This document shows, piece by piece, positions 1-6,962 of a DNA stretch of 16,798 nt (the stretch's first letter is position 1; each line of letters begins with the position of its first letter). The notes under the pieces were generated by a model. That model worked only from the letters and a program-made list of their open reading frames with translations. It did no database searches and was not told the DNA's origin. The DNA comes from JASFQI01 sp050115555 (GTDB taxonomy: Bacteria > Desulfobacterota > DSM-4660 > Desulfatiglandales > HGW-15), in assembly GCA_050115555.1 (NCBI GenBank), contig JASFQI010000075.1:1-16798 (forward strand). The letters are read 5' to 3'. Made by a program: the position numbers and the translations under genes.

Positions 1-91
1 GCACCGTCGGAATCTAGACACCATCTGCGAGGAAGGCTTGCCGAAGATTCGCGGTCCGGGAAGGATATGCCCAAAAAAGGGAGCGAAATAG

Positions 92-145
92 AAAGAGCAC
101 GCGGGATGGGGAGTGAGAGTTTTCCAGACATCCCGGGTGCTCTTT
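92..145 (-). terminator. Long inverted repeat after the catabolic operon, candidate terminator
   Basis: Two 17-bp arms (92-108 and 129-145) are complementary with one mismatch and enclose a 20-nt loop. Read on the minus strand, the direction of the operon ending at 266, the stem closes with GTGCTCTTT and runs into CTATTT, a moderate U-rich tail. This suits transcription stopping about 120 bp after dch. The tail is not a clean U-run, so it could instead be a stabilising 3' hairpin. Nothing gene-like was seen in the rest of 1-265. Confidence 0.5.
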
Positions 146-265
146 GAGGGATAGGGCATGATGGTGACGGGATTTTGGCACTTGCTGGAATATGTCAGAG
201 AGTTGACAGCTTCGCCGTAGTGTGCCTTGTCCGCGTCGATGGATCGCGCCACGCGGTGGAAGAGA

Positions 266-1033
266 TCACTGGTTCTTCCACTCGGGTTTTCGTTTTTCGA
301 GAAACGCCTTGAGTCCCTCTTGCGCGTCCTCGGTCTTCATGAGCTCATTCAGGTAGATGTCCTCGATCGGGGCCAGGGACGGTTCAAAGTCGTCCCGTAG
401 ACCAGCGTTGATGGCCCGTTTGGTTGCCCTCAGGACCGCAGCGCTCATTCGGAGGTACGGCTTGACAAAGCCTGTGGTCTCGTCCTCCAGGGCGTCCGGC
501 GACACCACCTTGTTCACCAGTCCCAGTTTCAGGGCCTCGTCCGCTCCTATGATTTTTCCGGAAAGGATGAGCTCCATGGCCGCCTTGCGGCCGATGATGC
601 GCGGCATGATCTGGGCGGCGATGGGTGGGAACACGCCCACCTGGATCTCGGGTTGTCCGATTTTCATGTCTTCCGCAGCGATCACCATATCGCAGAAAAC
701 GGCCAGTTCACACCCGCCCCCTAGGCACGATCCGTAGACCGACGCCAAGATGGGGATCTCGAACCCGGCCATGAGACGGAACATGCCGTGAAAGACCTCG
801 ATCATTTTTGGAGCGAGATCGCCCATGTGTTCACCCACGTCCACGCCGGCTGAGAAGCACTTGCCCTTGGCGTTGAACAGAATGGCCTTGAGGTCCTTTT
901 CGCCTTGCCACTCCCGCAGGACCTCGTTGATCTCGGTCATCATCGCGATGTTCAGGATGTTGACCGGCGGACGATTCAGGGTAATAGTCCCCAGCCCGCC
1001 TTGAATGCCTGCTTCGATATGTTCGTAAGCCAT
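266..1033 (-). CDS. dch: Cyclohexa-1,5-diene-1-carbonyl-CoA hydratase (BamR/Dch type)
   Basis: A crotonase-family protein of 255 aa, the usual single-domain length. It carries the two oxyanion-hole segments CFSAGVDVGEH (residues 59-69) and GSCLGGGCELA (101-111). By itself it could be a generic enoyl-CoA hydratase. Its place behind had and oah on the same strand makes the dienoyl-CoA hydratase the likely identity: it adds water to the dienoyl-CoA left by benzoyl-CoA reductase, giving 6-hydroxycyclohex-1-ene-1-carbonyl-CoA, in the cytoplasm. The ATG at 1033 is preceded by a strong AAAGGAGG about 8 nt away. It is the last gene of the operon, 105 bp after oah. The function rests on family plus neighbours; the family call is secure. 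Confidence 0.9.
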   Translation of the reverse strand: MAYEHIEAGIQGGLGTITLNRPPVNILNIAMMTEINEVLREWQGEKDLKAILFNAKGKCFSAGVDVGEHMGDLAPKMIEVFHGMFRLMAGFEIPILASVYGSCLGGGCELAVFCDMVIAAEDMKIGQPEIQVGVFPPIAAQIMPRIIGRKAAMELILSGKIIGADEALKLGLVNKVVSPDALEDETTGFVKPYLRMSAAVLRATKRAINAGLRDDFEPSLAPIEDIYLNELMKTEDAQEGLKAFLEKRKPEWKNQ

Positions 1034-1085
1034 GTCGCGTTCCTCCTTTGAAACTCCGCGACCGCCCCGAAGCCGGGACGGAAAG

Positions 1086-1114
1086 CGCCCGGCGGCGGCC
1101 CTGCCCGCCGGGCG
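1086..1114 (-). repeat. GC-rich hairpin in the oah-dch spacer
   Basis: A perfect 10-bp stem (1086-1095 with 1105-1114, core GCCCGGCGG/CCGCCGGGC) closes a 9-nt loop in the 105-bp spacer. There is no U-run on either side, so it is unlikely to be an intrinsic terminator. A stability or processing element between cistrons is possible (inference). Confidence 0.6.
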
Positions 1115-1138
1115 GTGGATGCCCTTTCGGGTCGCAGC

Positions 1139-2275
1139 CTACTCCTTGGGCTTTCCCATGACCTCCGCGAACATCTCCATGTCCCAGTCCCTGCATTCGG
1201 CGATGTTCTGGCGGAACTTGATGAAGTCGATGGTATTCTGGCCCGTGATCTTCTTCGTGTTGAAGGCCCCGAACCCGAGGAAGGCCTCGCCGGACATGTT
1301 GGCGGCAAGCCAGTGCTTGTTGGGGTTTTTCATTATGTCCCAGAAGAACTTTTTCTTCTGGCGAATGCCGTCGATGGATTTGATCAGGCATCCGGGGAAG
1401 AGGTTGGCAAAGGTCCAGACGATCTTGTCCACTTCCTTGTCCAGGAGCTCGAAGTCGGCGTTGGGCTGGTGCTCCTTGAGAAAGGCCCGGGCCTCCTTGG
1501 CCTCGGCGCCGGTCTTGAAGTCACCGTATACGATCTCGCCGTCCTCAATGAACTTGTCGGTGACGATCAGGGGATTGCGGACCCACTTGCCGTCCACCTT
1601 GAGGACAGGTACGACCTTGCTGACCAGGTTCTTCATCTTCATCTTGTAGGCGGACCACATCTCGCAGGAGACGCAGTTCCACATGGCGTCCTCGATGCTG
1701 AGGTACCAGGGCAGGAAGTCTGAGGATCCACCGTCCGGAGCGGAGCCGTGCCTGGGGCCGGCCTGTCCGAAGATGGCCAGGTCCGATGTCACGGCCAGGT
1801 CGCAGGCCATTCCGATTTCCTGGCCCCCGGCCACGCGCATGCCGTTCACTCGGCAGATCACCGGCTTCTTGCACATGAGAATGGAATCGACCATGTGGTT
1901 GAAGAGCTCCATGTACTGCCCGTACTCATCGCAGCGGCGGCTGTAGAACTCACTGTACTCTTTGGTGTTTCCTCCGGTGCAGAAGGCATAGGGCCCGACT
2001 GCGGTGAAGATCGCGGCCACCACGCTCCGGTCGTTGGAGGAATTCTCGAACCCGGCGATAACTCCCTTGACCATCTCCGTGGTGTACGAGTTGTACTGTT
2101 TGGGGTTGTTCATGGTGATCCAGGCCACATACAGCCCGTCGACCACGTTGCCTTCGGGGTCTTTCAAGGGCCGCTTCTCATAGATCACGGACGGGGCCTC
2201 GGTGCTCCAGTGTACGTCCGTGTGAAGGGCGTGGTCCTTGGGACTATTTTCTCTGGGCATCCACTCTAACGCCAT
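1139..2275 (-). CDS. oah: 6-oxocyclohex-1-ene-1-carbonyl-CoA hydrolase (BamA/Oah)
   Basis: A crotonase-superfamily protein of 378 aa, the characteristic length of BamA and well above an ordinary enoyl-CoA hydratase. BamA hydrolytically opens the ring of 6-oxocyclohexenoyl-CoA to 3-hydroxypimeloyl-CoA in the cytoplasm, and its gene is the usual marker for anaerobic benzoyl-CoA degraders. Visible features are AFCTGGNTKEY, NGMRVAGGQEIGMACDL and the stretch around GQAGPRHGSAPDGGSSDF; the C-terminal part is long. The ATG at 2275 has AGGAGG at 2284-2289. A second in-frame ATG at 2260 lacks as good a site. It lies between had and dch on one strand. I see no missing motif or frameshift. Confidence 0.97.
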   Translation of the reverse strand: MALEWMPRENSPKDHALHTDVHWSTEAPSVIYEKRPLKDPEGNVVDGLYVAWITMNNPKQYNSYTTEMVKGVIAGFENSSNDRSVVAAIFTAVGPYAFCTGGNTKEYSEFYSRRCDEYGQYMELFNHMVDSILMCKKPVICRVNGMRVAGGQEIGMACDLAVTSDLAIFGQAGPRHGSAPDGGSSDFLPWYLSIEDAMWNCVSCEMWSAYKMKMKNLVSKVVPVLKVDGKWVRNPLIVTDKFIEDGEIVYGDFKTGAEAKEARAFLKEHQPNADFELLDKEVDKIVWTFANLFPGCLIKSIDGIRQKKKFFWDIMKNPNKHWLAANMSGEAFLGFGAFNTKKITGQNTIDFIKFRQNIAECRDWDMEMFAEVMGKPKE

Positions 2276-2315
2276 AACCTTCTCCTCCTGTGTTCTTAAG
2301 GGGTTTCAACACCAC

Positions 2316-2391
2316 CGGACCTGTGCCGCCTCTTCAACCGGTAAGCAGCAGTGAGGGGACGGCAAGCAGGTCCGTATCGTTCGTTGATACG
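2316..2391 (-). repeat. Two hairpins in the had-oah spacer
   Basis: The 211-bp spacer holds a bulged stem: CGGACCTG 2316-2323 with CAGGTCCG 2367-2374, continued by TGCCG 2324-2328 with CGGCA 2360-2364 and CCTC 2329-2332 with GAGG 2353-2356. A second hairpin follows: CGTATC 2373-2378 with GATACG 2386-2391, loop 7 nt. The two overlap by two bases, so they may compete. No U-tract follows. Possible roles are mRNA processing, attenuation or a regulator site; none is proven. Confidence 0.5.
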
Positions 2392-2486
2392 TGGACGTTT
2401 CCCGCCTTTCGCCCGGTACTCGATTCGTTACCCGGGCCGGCCATGGCCGCTTTCGAGAGAAGGCGAGAGCCGTTCTTTCTTCCGGA

Positions 2487-3593
2487 TCAGAAGTCCGGGA
2501 TAAGGATCATACGCCTTTCCGGAGATCCTTTGGAGTGGATCTCGTCGAAGGTCTCGGCAATGGTGCTCATGGGCCGGGTCTGGACGTAAGGTTCCAGGGC
2601 GATCTTTCCGGACAGGACCATTCCAAGGACCTGGGGGTAATACTCGGGGAGGCATCCCCAGGTTCCGATCATCTCCGCGTCGAAGGCCATGAGCCGGCTA
2701 ATGGAGTAATCGATTTTCTGCATGCCGAAGCCGACGAGGATCAGCTTGCCTGTGAAGCTCAGGAGGGAGACGGCCAGCTCCTGGCCCGGCTTGGAACCGG
2801 TCACCTCGAAGATCTTCCATCCAAAGGAGGGCAGACCATCCTTCTTTCGAATGGCCTTGAGCTCCCCGGCTACGTCCTTGGGGCTCTTGTTCAGGGAGTT
2901 GATCACATAGTCCGCCCCGTAGGAGAGCATTTTTTGAAGGCGGTCGTCGACGATGTCGATGGCCACCACGGTCCCTGCTCCCAGGGCCTTGGCCTCCTGG
3001 ACCATGTACTGCCCAACACCTCCGATGCCGATCACGATGACGTTGTCACCCAGCTGGATGCCGGCGCGCTTGGCTGCCTGGAAGGGCGTCGTTGCGGCGT
3101 CGGCGACCACGGAGAGGTTTTCCAAGGGGATGTCCCCGCGGTTGCGGATCTCACAGAGATCGATGCTGGGGACGGGAATGTGACTGGAAAAACCGCCGTA
3201 GATGCCCAGGCTGTTTCCCGGCATCTTCTGAGCCAGGCAGCGGTTTCCCCGGCCGGTCTTGCAAAGGTAGCATCGCCTGCACGGCATGACCGCAGGGATC
3301 AGGACTTCTTTTCCAACCCACTCCTCGTCGCCCGCCACGACCACGCCGGAGATCTCGTGGCCGAGCGTGAGCGGAGGCTTGTTCACGGTGGGGACCATGT
3401 CGTAAAAATAGCCCAGGTCCGTGTGGCAAACGCCGCATCCGGCCACCTCGACAAGGACCTCTCCGGCCTGGAGTTCAGGAACGGGAATTTCCTTTTTCTC
3501 CAGTTTCCCTGGTGTGATTTCACCGGTTTCCTTATCCTTCGCAGTGGGTTGAACCATCTGCCATGTCATAATTTTGTCTGGTACCGCTGCCAT
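2487..3593 (-). CDS. had: 6-hydroxycyclohex-1-ene-1-carbonyl-CoA dehydrogenase (BamQ/Had)
   Basis: A zinc-dependent medium-chain alcohol dehydrogenase of 368 aa. It oxidises the hydroxyenoyl-CoA made by Dch to the 6-oxo compound used by Oah, with NAD+. Visible are the catalytic-zinc region GCGVCHTD (Cys56) and GHE (His79), four structural-zinc cysteines at 105, 108, 111 and 119, and the Rossmann motif GIGGVG (189-194) followed by an acidic Asp213, which favours NAD over NADP. The reading frame is open for 41 more codons upstream. The ATG at 3593 was chosen because AAGGAGGA sits just before it (3599-3606) and the protein then has family length. The gene follows the SDR by 231 bp and precedes oah by 211 bp. 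Confidence 0.96.
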   Translation of the reverse strand: MAAVPDKIMTWQMVQPTAKDKETGEITPGKLEKKEIPVPELQAGEVLVEVAGCGVCHTDLGYFYDMVPTVNKPPLTLGHEISGVVVAGDEEWVGKEVLIPAVMPCRRCYLCKTGRGNRCLAQKMPGNSLGIYGGFSSHIPVPSIDLCEIRNRGDIPLENLSVVADAATTPFQAAKRAGIQLGDNVIVIGIGGVGQYMVQEAKALGAGTVVAIDIVDDRLQKMLSYGADYVINSLNKSPKDVAGELKAIRKKDGLPSFGWKIFEVTGSKPGQELAVSLLSFTGKLILVGFGMQKIDYSISRLMAFDAEMIGTWGCLPEYYPQVLGMVLSGKIALEPYVQTRPMSTIAETFDEIHSKGSPERRMILIPDF

Positions 3594-3757
3594 TGTTTTC
3601 CTCCTTACCCGTATCGGGGAAGCCTGACCTTCACGAGGCGACTCGCGTGTTGCGGGACGCCCGAGTGCCGTGGAAATGCCGCTTGCGTGTCCCCGCCGCT
3701 CAAGCAGGGCCTGCAAAAGGCTGATATGCAGGCATTCACCCTGGTTCCTTGGTCAAA

Positions 3758-3789
3758 CCCTGTTCCCGCCCGTGGCGGGTTTTGCAGGG
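3758..3789 (+). terminator. Nested GC hairpin with T-run on the plus strand, in the SDR-had spacer
   Basis: CCCGCC 3765-3770 pairs with GGCGGG 3774-3779 around a 3-nt loop, followed on the plus strand by TTTT (3780-3783). An outer CCCTG/CAGGG pair encloses it. The shape is that of an intrinsic terminator facing plus, although all neighbouring genes are on minus. It could limit antisense transcription or simply act as a hairpin in the minus-strand mRNA. Confidence 0.35.
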
Positions 3790-3803
3790 GACGTTTTAGA
3801 CAG

Positions 3804-3824
3804 GCTGTTTTCAAGAAAAACAGC
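3804..3824 (-). repeat. AT-rich hairpin directly after the SDR stop codon
   Basis: GCTGTTTT (3804-3811) and AAAACAGC (3817-3824) form a perfect 8-bp stem with a 5-nt loop that touches the SDR stop codon at 3825. On the minus strand it is followed by CTGTCTAAAA, so any termination would be weak. It could set mRNA ends between the SDR and had. Confidence 0.5.
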
Positions 3825-4577
3825 TTATATCATTCCATAACCCCCATCAACGCAAAGAAGCTGACCGGTGATGTAACGACCATCCTCTGAAGCCAGGAAG
3901 ACGAAAGCAGGCGCGATGTCCTCCGGCTCTGCAAATCGCTTGAGCAGGATGCGGTTCATGTACACTTCCTTGAGCTTCTCGTCGGTGCGGATCTTCTCCG
4001 TCATGTCCGTGTCCACGATGCCGAGGGAAATCACGTTGGCGCAGATATTGTACCGGGCGAGCTCCCGGGCGATGGACTTGGTCATGCTGATGACGCCACC
4101 CTTGGCCGCGCTGTAATTGACCTGCCCCACGGTGCCGACAATACCGGCTACCGACGTGACATTGATCATTCTTCCGCTTTGCTGCTCCTTCATGTGCCTG
4201 CCGGCTGCGCGACAGCACAGAAACACACCTTTCATGTGGATGTCCACCACTTGGTCCCACTGCTCTTCCGTCATCTTCAGCATCAGGGCGGGCCGCGTGA
4301 AACCGGCGTTATTGACCAGAACGTCGATGCGGCCGAAAGTGTCTACGGCCGACTGGATCAGGGCGTCGGCATCCGATGCGGACGCCACGTCTGCTTTCAC
4401 GGCAATGGCGTCGCTTCCCATGCCCTTGATGGCGTCCACTACTTCGATGGCGGCCTTCTCGCTGGATGTGTAGTTCACCACCACTTTGGCGCCTTCCTTG
4501 CCATAGGCCAAGGCGACGGAGCGCCCCACGCCTCGGCTGCTGCCGGTTACGACAGCGACTTTGTCCTGGAGTCTCAT
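3825..4577 (-). CDS. Short-chain dehydrogenase/reductase, FabG-like, first gene of the catabolic operon
   Basis: A classical SDR of 250 aa. Seen: TGSSRGVG cofactor loop (11-18), VLVNNAG (NNAG 89-92), catalytic Ser142, Tyr155 and Lys159 (YSAAK), and a C-terminal VDGG (243-246). FabG-type enzymes interconvert 3-oxo- and 3-hydroxyacyl thioesters. Because it leads an operon that yields 3-hydroxypimeloyl-CoA, oxidation of that product to 3-oxopimeloyl-CoA is a reasonable inference, but a housekeeping ketoreductase is not excluded. Oddity: the usual Pro-Gly after the active site (PGxxxTDM) reads S-L-G (SLGIVDTDM). Start: the ATG at 4577 follows AGGAAGG by about 10 nt. An in-frame ATG at 4586 is too close to that site but possible. 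The family is certain; the substrate is not. Confidence 0.88.
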   Translation of the reverse strand: MRLQDKVAVVTGSSRGVGRSVALAYGKEGAKVVVNYTSSEKAAIEVVDAIKGMGSDAIAVKADVASASDADALIQSAVDTFGRIDVLVNNAGFTRPALMLKMTEEQWDQVVDIHMKGVFLCCRAAGRHMKEQQSGRMINVTSVAGIVGTVGQVNYSAAKGGVISMTKSIARELARYNICANVISLGIVDTDMTEKIRTDEKLKEVYMNRILLKRFAEPEDIAPAFVFLASEDGRYITGQLLCVDGGYGMI

Positions 4578-4849
4578 AGTCTTCATTCCTTCCTGCTGGG
4601 GGTGTTGGGGATGCCGATTGAACCGGAGTGACCGCTCGTGGGTGCCATGCGGGCGGTGCAACGCCTCCCCGCTCCCCGTATGCCGTTCCCTCCGCCAAAC
4701 GGGGCCGGGGATTCAAAGTGGACCATCGTCCGCACGAAGCCCTGTAAAAACAGCACACCGCACGCTTCCCTCCGGTTTCGACCTCCGGGATCGGAGATCG
4801 CCACGGACGGCTTCAGGGATGCGCTCGACATCGCAAAACCCGAGTGAAT
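4578..4849 (-). other. Long GC-rich leader of the catabolic operon, no gene seen
   Basis: About 270 bp separate the predicted transcription start (near 4873) from the SDR start. An open frame on the minus strand (4831 to 4583) has no recognisable protein character and I do not call it. There are local inverted repeats, for example ACCGCTCG near 4630 with CGGGCGGT near 4658 (one mismatch), and CCCCGT/ACGGGG flanking about 4673-4703. A structured 5' leader is possible; no known riboswitch was recognised. Confidence 0.4.
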
Positions 4850-4872
4850 ACAATATAGTTACAATATAACTA
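4850..4872 (-). promoter_or_regulatory. Operator-like AT island at the catabolic operon start site
   Basis: An AT-rich island in GC-rich DNA. The octamer ACAATATA occurs twice (4850-4857 and 4861-4868), spaced 11 bp, about one helical turn. It overlaps an inverted repeat TAGTTA-CAATA-TAACTA (4856-4872). The island falls at about +1 to +23 relative to the promoter at 4880-4908, a usual place for a repressor site. The regulator is not in the window. That this is an operator is inference. Confidence 0.5.
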
Positions 4873-4879
4873 AGTTCGA

Positions 4880-4908
4880 AATGTAAAGGCCTGCTGTTCT
4901 CATGTCAA
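4880..4908 (-). promoter_or_regulatory. Sigma-70-type promoter for the SDR-had-oah-dch operon
   Basis: On the minus strand there is a perfect -35 TTGACA (4908-4903), a 17-bp spacer and a -10 TACATT (4885-4880, 4 of 6 consensus). The start site is predicted near 4873. It is divergent from the potassium channel gene and about 290 nt upstream of the SDR start. Confidence 0.6.
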
Positions 4909-4966
4909 GGAAAATCGAATGCAGGATGGTTCGGAAGGGCGGAAAGAAAAGGCATTGGAAATCGAG

Positions 4967-4994
4967 TTGAATGAAGGGGCGATTCTGTTAAGAT
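4967..4994 (+). promoter_or_regulatory. Possible promoter for the potassium channel gene
   Basis: TTGAAT (4967-4972), a 16-bp spacer and TAAGAT (4989-4994), each 4 of 6 to consensus. The start site would lie near 5001, before either candidate start codon of the channel. It is a weak match, given because the gene must have its own plus-strand promoter in this 447-bp divergent gap. Confidence 0.35.
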
Positions 4995-5024
4995 GGGCGA
5001 ATTCTTTGAGAGCGAGCCGGTGAT

Positions 5025-6227
5025 GTGAAAAGAAATCCCTTTTCAGCGTTGGGGCAGGTGGCCGGTCGGGCCCGGGAGTTTTACATGCTTTTCAAGCGGA
5101 AGCGTGTATCCAAGATCCTGGGGCTGACCTGCGCGATCATCCTGTACGGCGCACTGGCGCTGTATGTGTCGGATCGTTACTATGAAACCCGTGGGTCCAA
5201 AGGAATATTCGATGCCATTTACTGGGCGGTGGTGACTCTGACTACCGTAGGGTACGGGGACATCGTGCCTACGTCCAAGGTGGCCAAGATTTTCGCCCTG
5301 ATGATCATTCTGAGCGGCCCTGCGTTATTGTCGCTGATCACGGCGTCCATCGCCTCCGTGTTCGTGGAGCGCAAGATCAAGGAGGGAAAGGGGTTGGAAT
5401 CCATAAAGGACAAGGGACACATCGTCCTTTGCGGCTGGAACGAGAACGGCGAGAGCGTGATCGAAGCCGTCCTGATCCAGACCCAGGGAAGTCCGGTGAA
5501 GATCGTTCTGGTGAACGAGCTGGATCGGGACGAAGTCCAGACCATTCAATACAAGCACGAGAAGGAGGGCATCCGTTTCGTGCGCGGCAACTTTGTCAAG
5601 GAATCCGTGCTGGCGCGGGCCAACATAGCGCGGGCTCGTTCCGCCATCGTTCTGGCGGACCAGAGTGGCGGGCACTCCATTGAGAATGCGGACGAACGGA
5701 CGATCTTCGGCACCATGACCATCAAGTCCATGGCTTCCAAGGTTCGGACCTGTGCGGAGCTGATCCACGCGGAGAATCGGGAGCATCTGTTGCGGGCCAA
5801 CGTGGACGAGATTGTGGTGCGAGGGGAATCGGCCGGCTCCCTCCTGGCCACGGCCGCCGTGTCGCCCGGCGTGCCGGACTCTATTCGGCGGTTGATCAAC
5901 AACCAGGACGAGAATAAGCTTTGGCGGATCTCAGTGCCGAACCGCCTCGTAGGGAAGTCTTTTGCAGCAGCAGCCCAGCGACTGAGGGAAAAGAACGGTG
6001 CGCTTCTTCTGGGCGTCATTCGGGAGGAGGAGAAAATTCAGCTCGGCGATATCCTCTCCGACGATTCGACCTTTATCGACGAGTTCATTCGCAGGAAGTT
6101 CGAGGAGTCCGGGAAGGATTACTTTGGAGGGAAAAGAGGGCTCACGGTCATTCTGAACCCGGAGGACGAGTTCGAGTTGACGCGTAACGACGGGCTGGTT
6201 GTGATCGCCCGGGAGCGCCCTACCTAG
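5025..6227 (+). CDS. Two-transmembrane K+ channel with cytoplasmic RCK (TrkA-N/TrkA-C) domains
   Basis: A 400-aa inner-membrane channel subunit. Order: short basic N-terminus; TM1 about 31-49; pore helix and selectivity filter TVGYGD (74-79); TM2 about 86-113; RCK/TrkA-N domain from about 130; TrkA-C-like region from about 305 to the end. The layout is that of MthK-type ligand-gated channels. The nucleotide-loop reads LCGWNENG (135-142) instead of a canonical GxGxxG, so the ligand may differ. The annotated start is GTG (5025) with no clear ribosome site. The in-frame ATG at 5085 (residue 21) has GGGAG 6 nt upstream and may be the real start; it leaves both TM segments intact. A cNMP-binding gene follows 138 bp downstream. 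The channel class is secure; ligand and physiology are unknown. Confidence 0.93.
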   Translation: MKRNPFSALGQVAGRAREFYMLFKRKRVSKILGLTCAIILYGALALYVSDRYYETRGSKGIFDAIYWAVVTLTTVGYGDIVPTSKVAKIFALMIILSGPALLSLITASIASVFVERKIKEGKGLESIKDKGHIVLCGWNENGESVIEAVLIQTQGSPVKIVLVNELDRDEVQTIQYKHEKEGIRFVRGNFVKESVLARANIARARSAIVLADQSGGHSIENADERTIFGTMTIKSMASKVRTCAELIHAENREHLLRANVDEIVVRGESAGSLLATAAVSPGVPDSIRRLINNQDENKLWRISVPNRLVGKSFAAAAQRLREKNGALLLGVIREEEKIQLGDILSDDSTFIDEFIRRKFEESGKDYFGGKRGLTVILNPEDEFELTRNDGLVVIARERPT

Positions 6228-6365
6228 GCAGGCAGGGCGTACGGTGAAGGGGAGGGCAGGTAAGGCAAATCCCTGTGCTTGCCCGGGGACCCGCTCGGTA
6301 CAGTGACGGAGCAGGCGGCGGTTGGGTCAAGGCGGTCGCCATGCATCGGGAATGGATTAGGGCCT

Positions 6366-6869
6366 ATGGAGATCGTGGAAGCTGTACGAAATGCCTCTAT
6401 CTTCGAGACTCTCGAGGCCGATGAGATCGAGGACGTGCTGAAGGTGGTCAGGGAGAAGAGGTTTTCCAAGGGGGATGTCGTGATGCAGGAGGGTGACCAA
6501 GGCGACTCCCTCTACATCCTGGTAGAAGGGGAGGTGGGGGTATCCAAGAGCCTCACCATGAAGTTCGGAGACGACGACTTCCGGCAGGAGGAGAAGGTGT
6601 TGACACGGCTTCTCGCTAAAGATCGAGTGATCTTCGGCGAGATGGCCCTGATTGGCCGGGACAGCCGCTCGGCAACCGTCCTGGCGCGAAGCGATTGCGT
6701 GCTCGCAGAGATTCGCAGAGACGACTTTCTCGGATTGGTGGAGGGGCACCCCAAGATAGGGGTCAAGATCCTGCTCAAGGTGGCCGAGTTGCTTGTGACC
6801 CGGCTCAGGCAGGCAAGCCGGGATGTGATTCGACTGACCACGGCCTTGTCCATTGCATTGAGCAAGTAA
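6366..6869 (+). CDS. Stand-alone cyclic-nucleotide-binding (Crp-type sensor) domain protein
   Basis: A 167-aa soluble protein consisting of one cNMP-binding beta-roll and a helical C-terminus. Seen: FSKGDVVMQEGDQGDSLYIL (33-52), VEGEVGV, then the phosphate-binding cassette FGEMALIGRDSRSATV (90-105) with the conserved Glu and the RSA triplet. There is no DNA-binding helix-turn-helix or kinase domain, so it is not a Crp-like regulator. A loop of about 25 residues before the cassette (65-88) is longer than in minimal domains. The ATG at 6366 was chosen by domain fit; its ribosome site is weak and the frame stays open to 6279. It lies between the RCK potassium channel and rlpA on the same strand. 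A role gating or modulating the channel is inference. Confidence 0.88.
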   Translation: MEIVEAVRNASIFETLEADEIEDVLKVVREKRFSKGDVVMQEGDQGDSLYILVEGEVGVSKSLTMKFGDDDFRQEEKVLTRLLAKDRVIFGEMALIGRDSRSATVLARSDCVLAEIRRDDFLGLVEGHPKIGVKILLKVAELLVTRLRQASRDVIRLTTALSIALSK

Positions 6870-6962
6870 GCGCTTTCCAGGTACACCATGCGGATGTTGG
6901 GGGATGGGGTGAGCACATCGGAAATACTGCTTCCACAAACCGGGAAACGATCCTGTCGTAAG

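Noticed and set aside
203..209. TTGACA on plus near the left end as a promoter
   Set aside because: No -10 box at 16-18 bp and no plus-strand gene follows.
2391..3890. 499-codon open frame on plus across had
   Set aside because: It is antisense to had, whose zinc and NAD motifs are intact; the plus frame has no domain or ribosome site and is open only because GC-rich DNA has few stops.
4583..4831. 82-codon minus frame in the operon leader
   Set aside because: No protein-like composition or ribosome site was found, and it overlaps the SDR start region; treated as leader.
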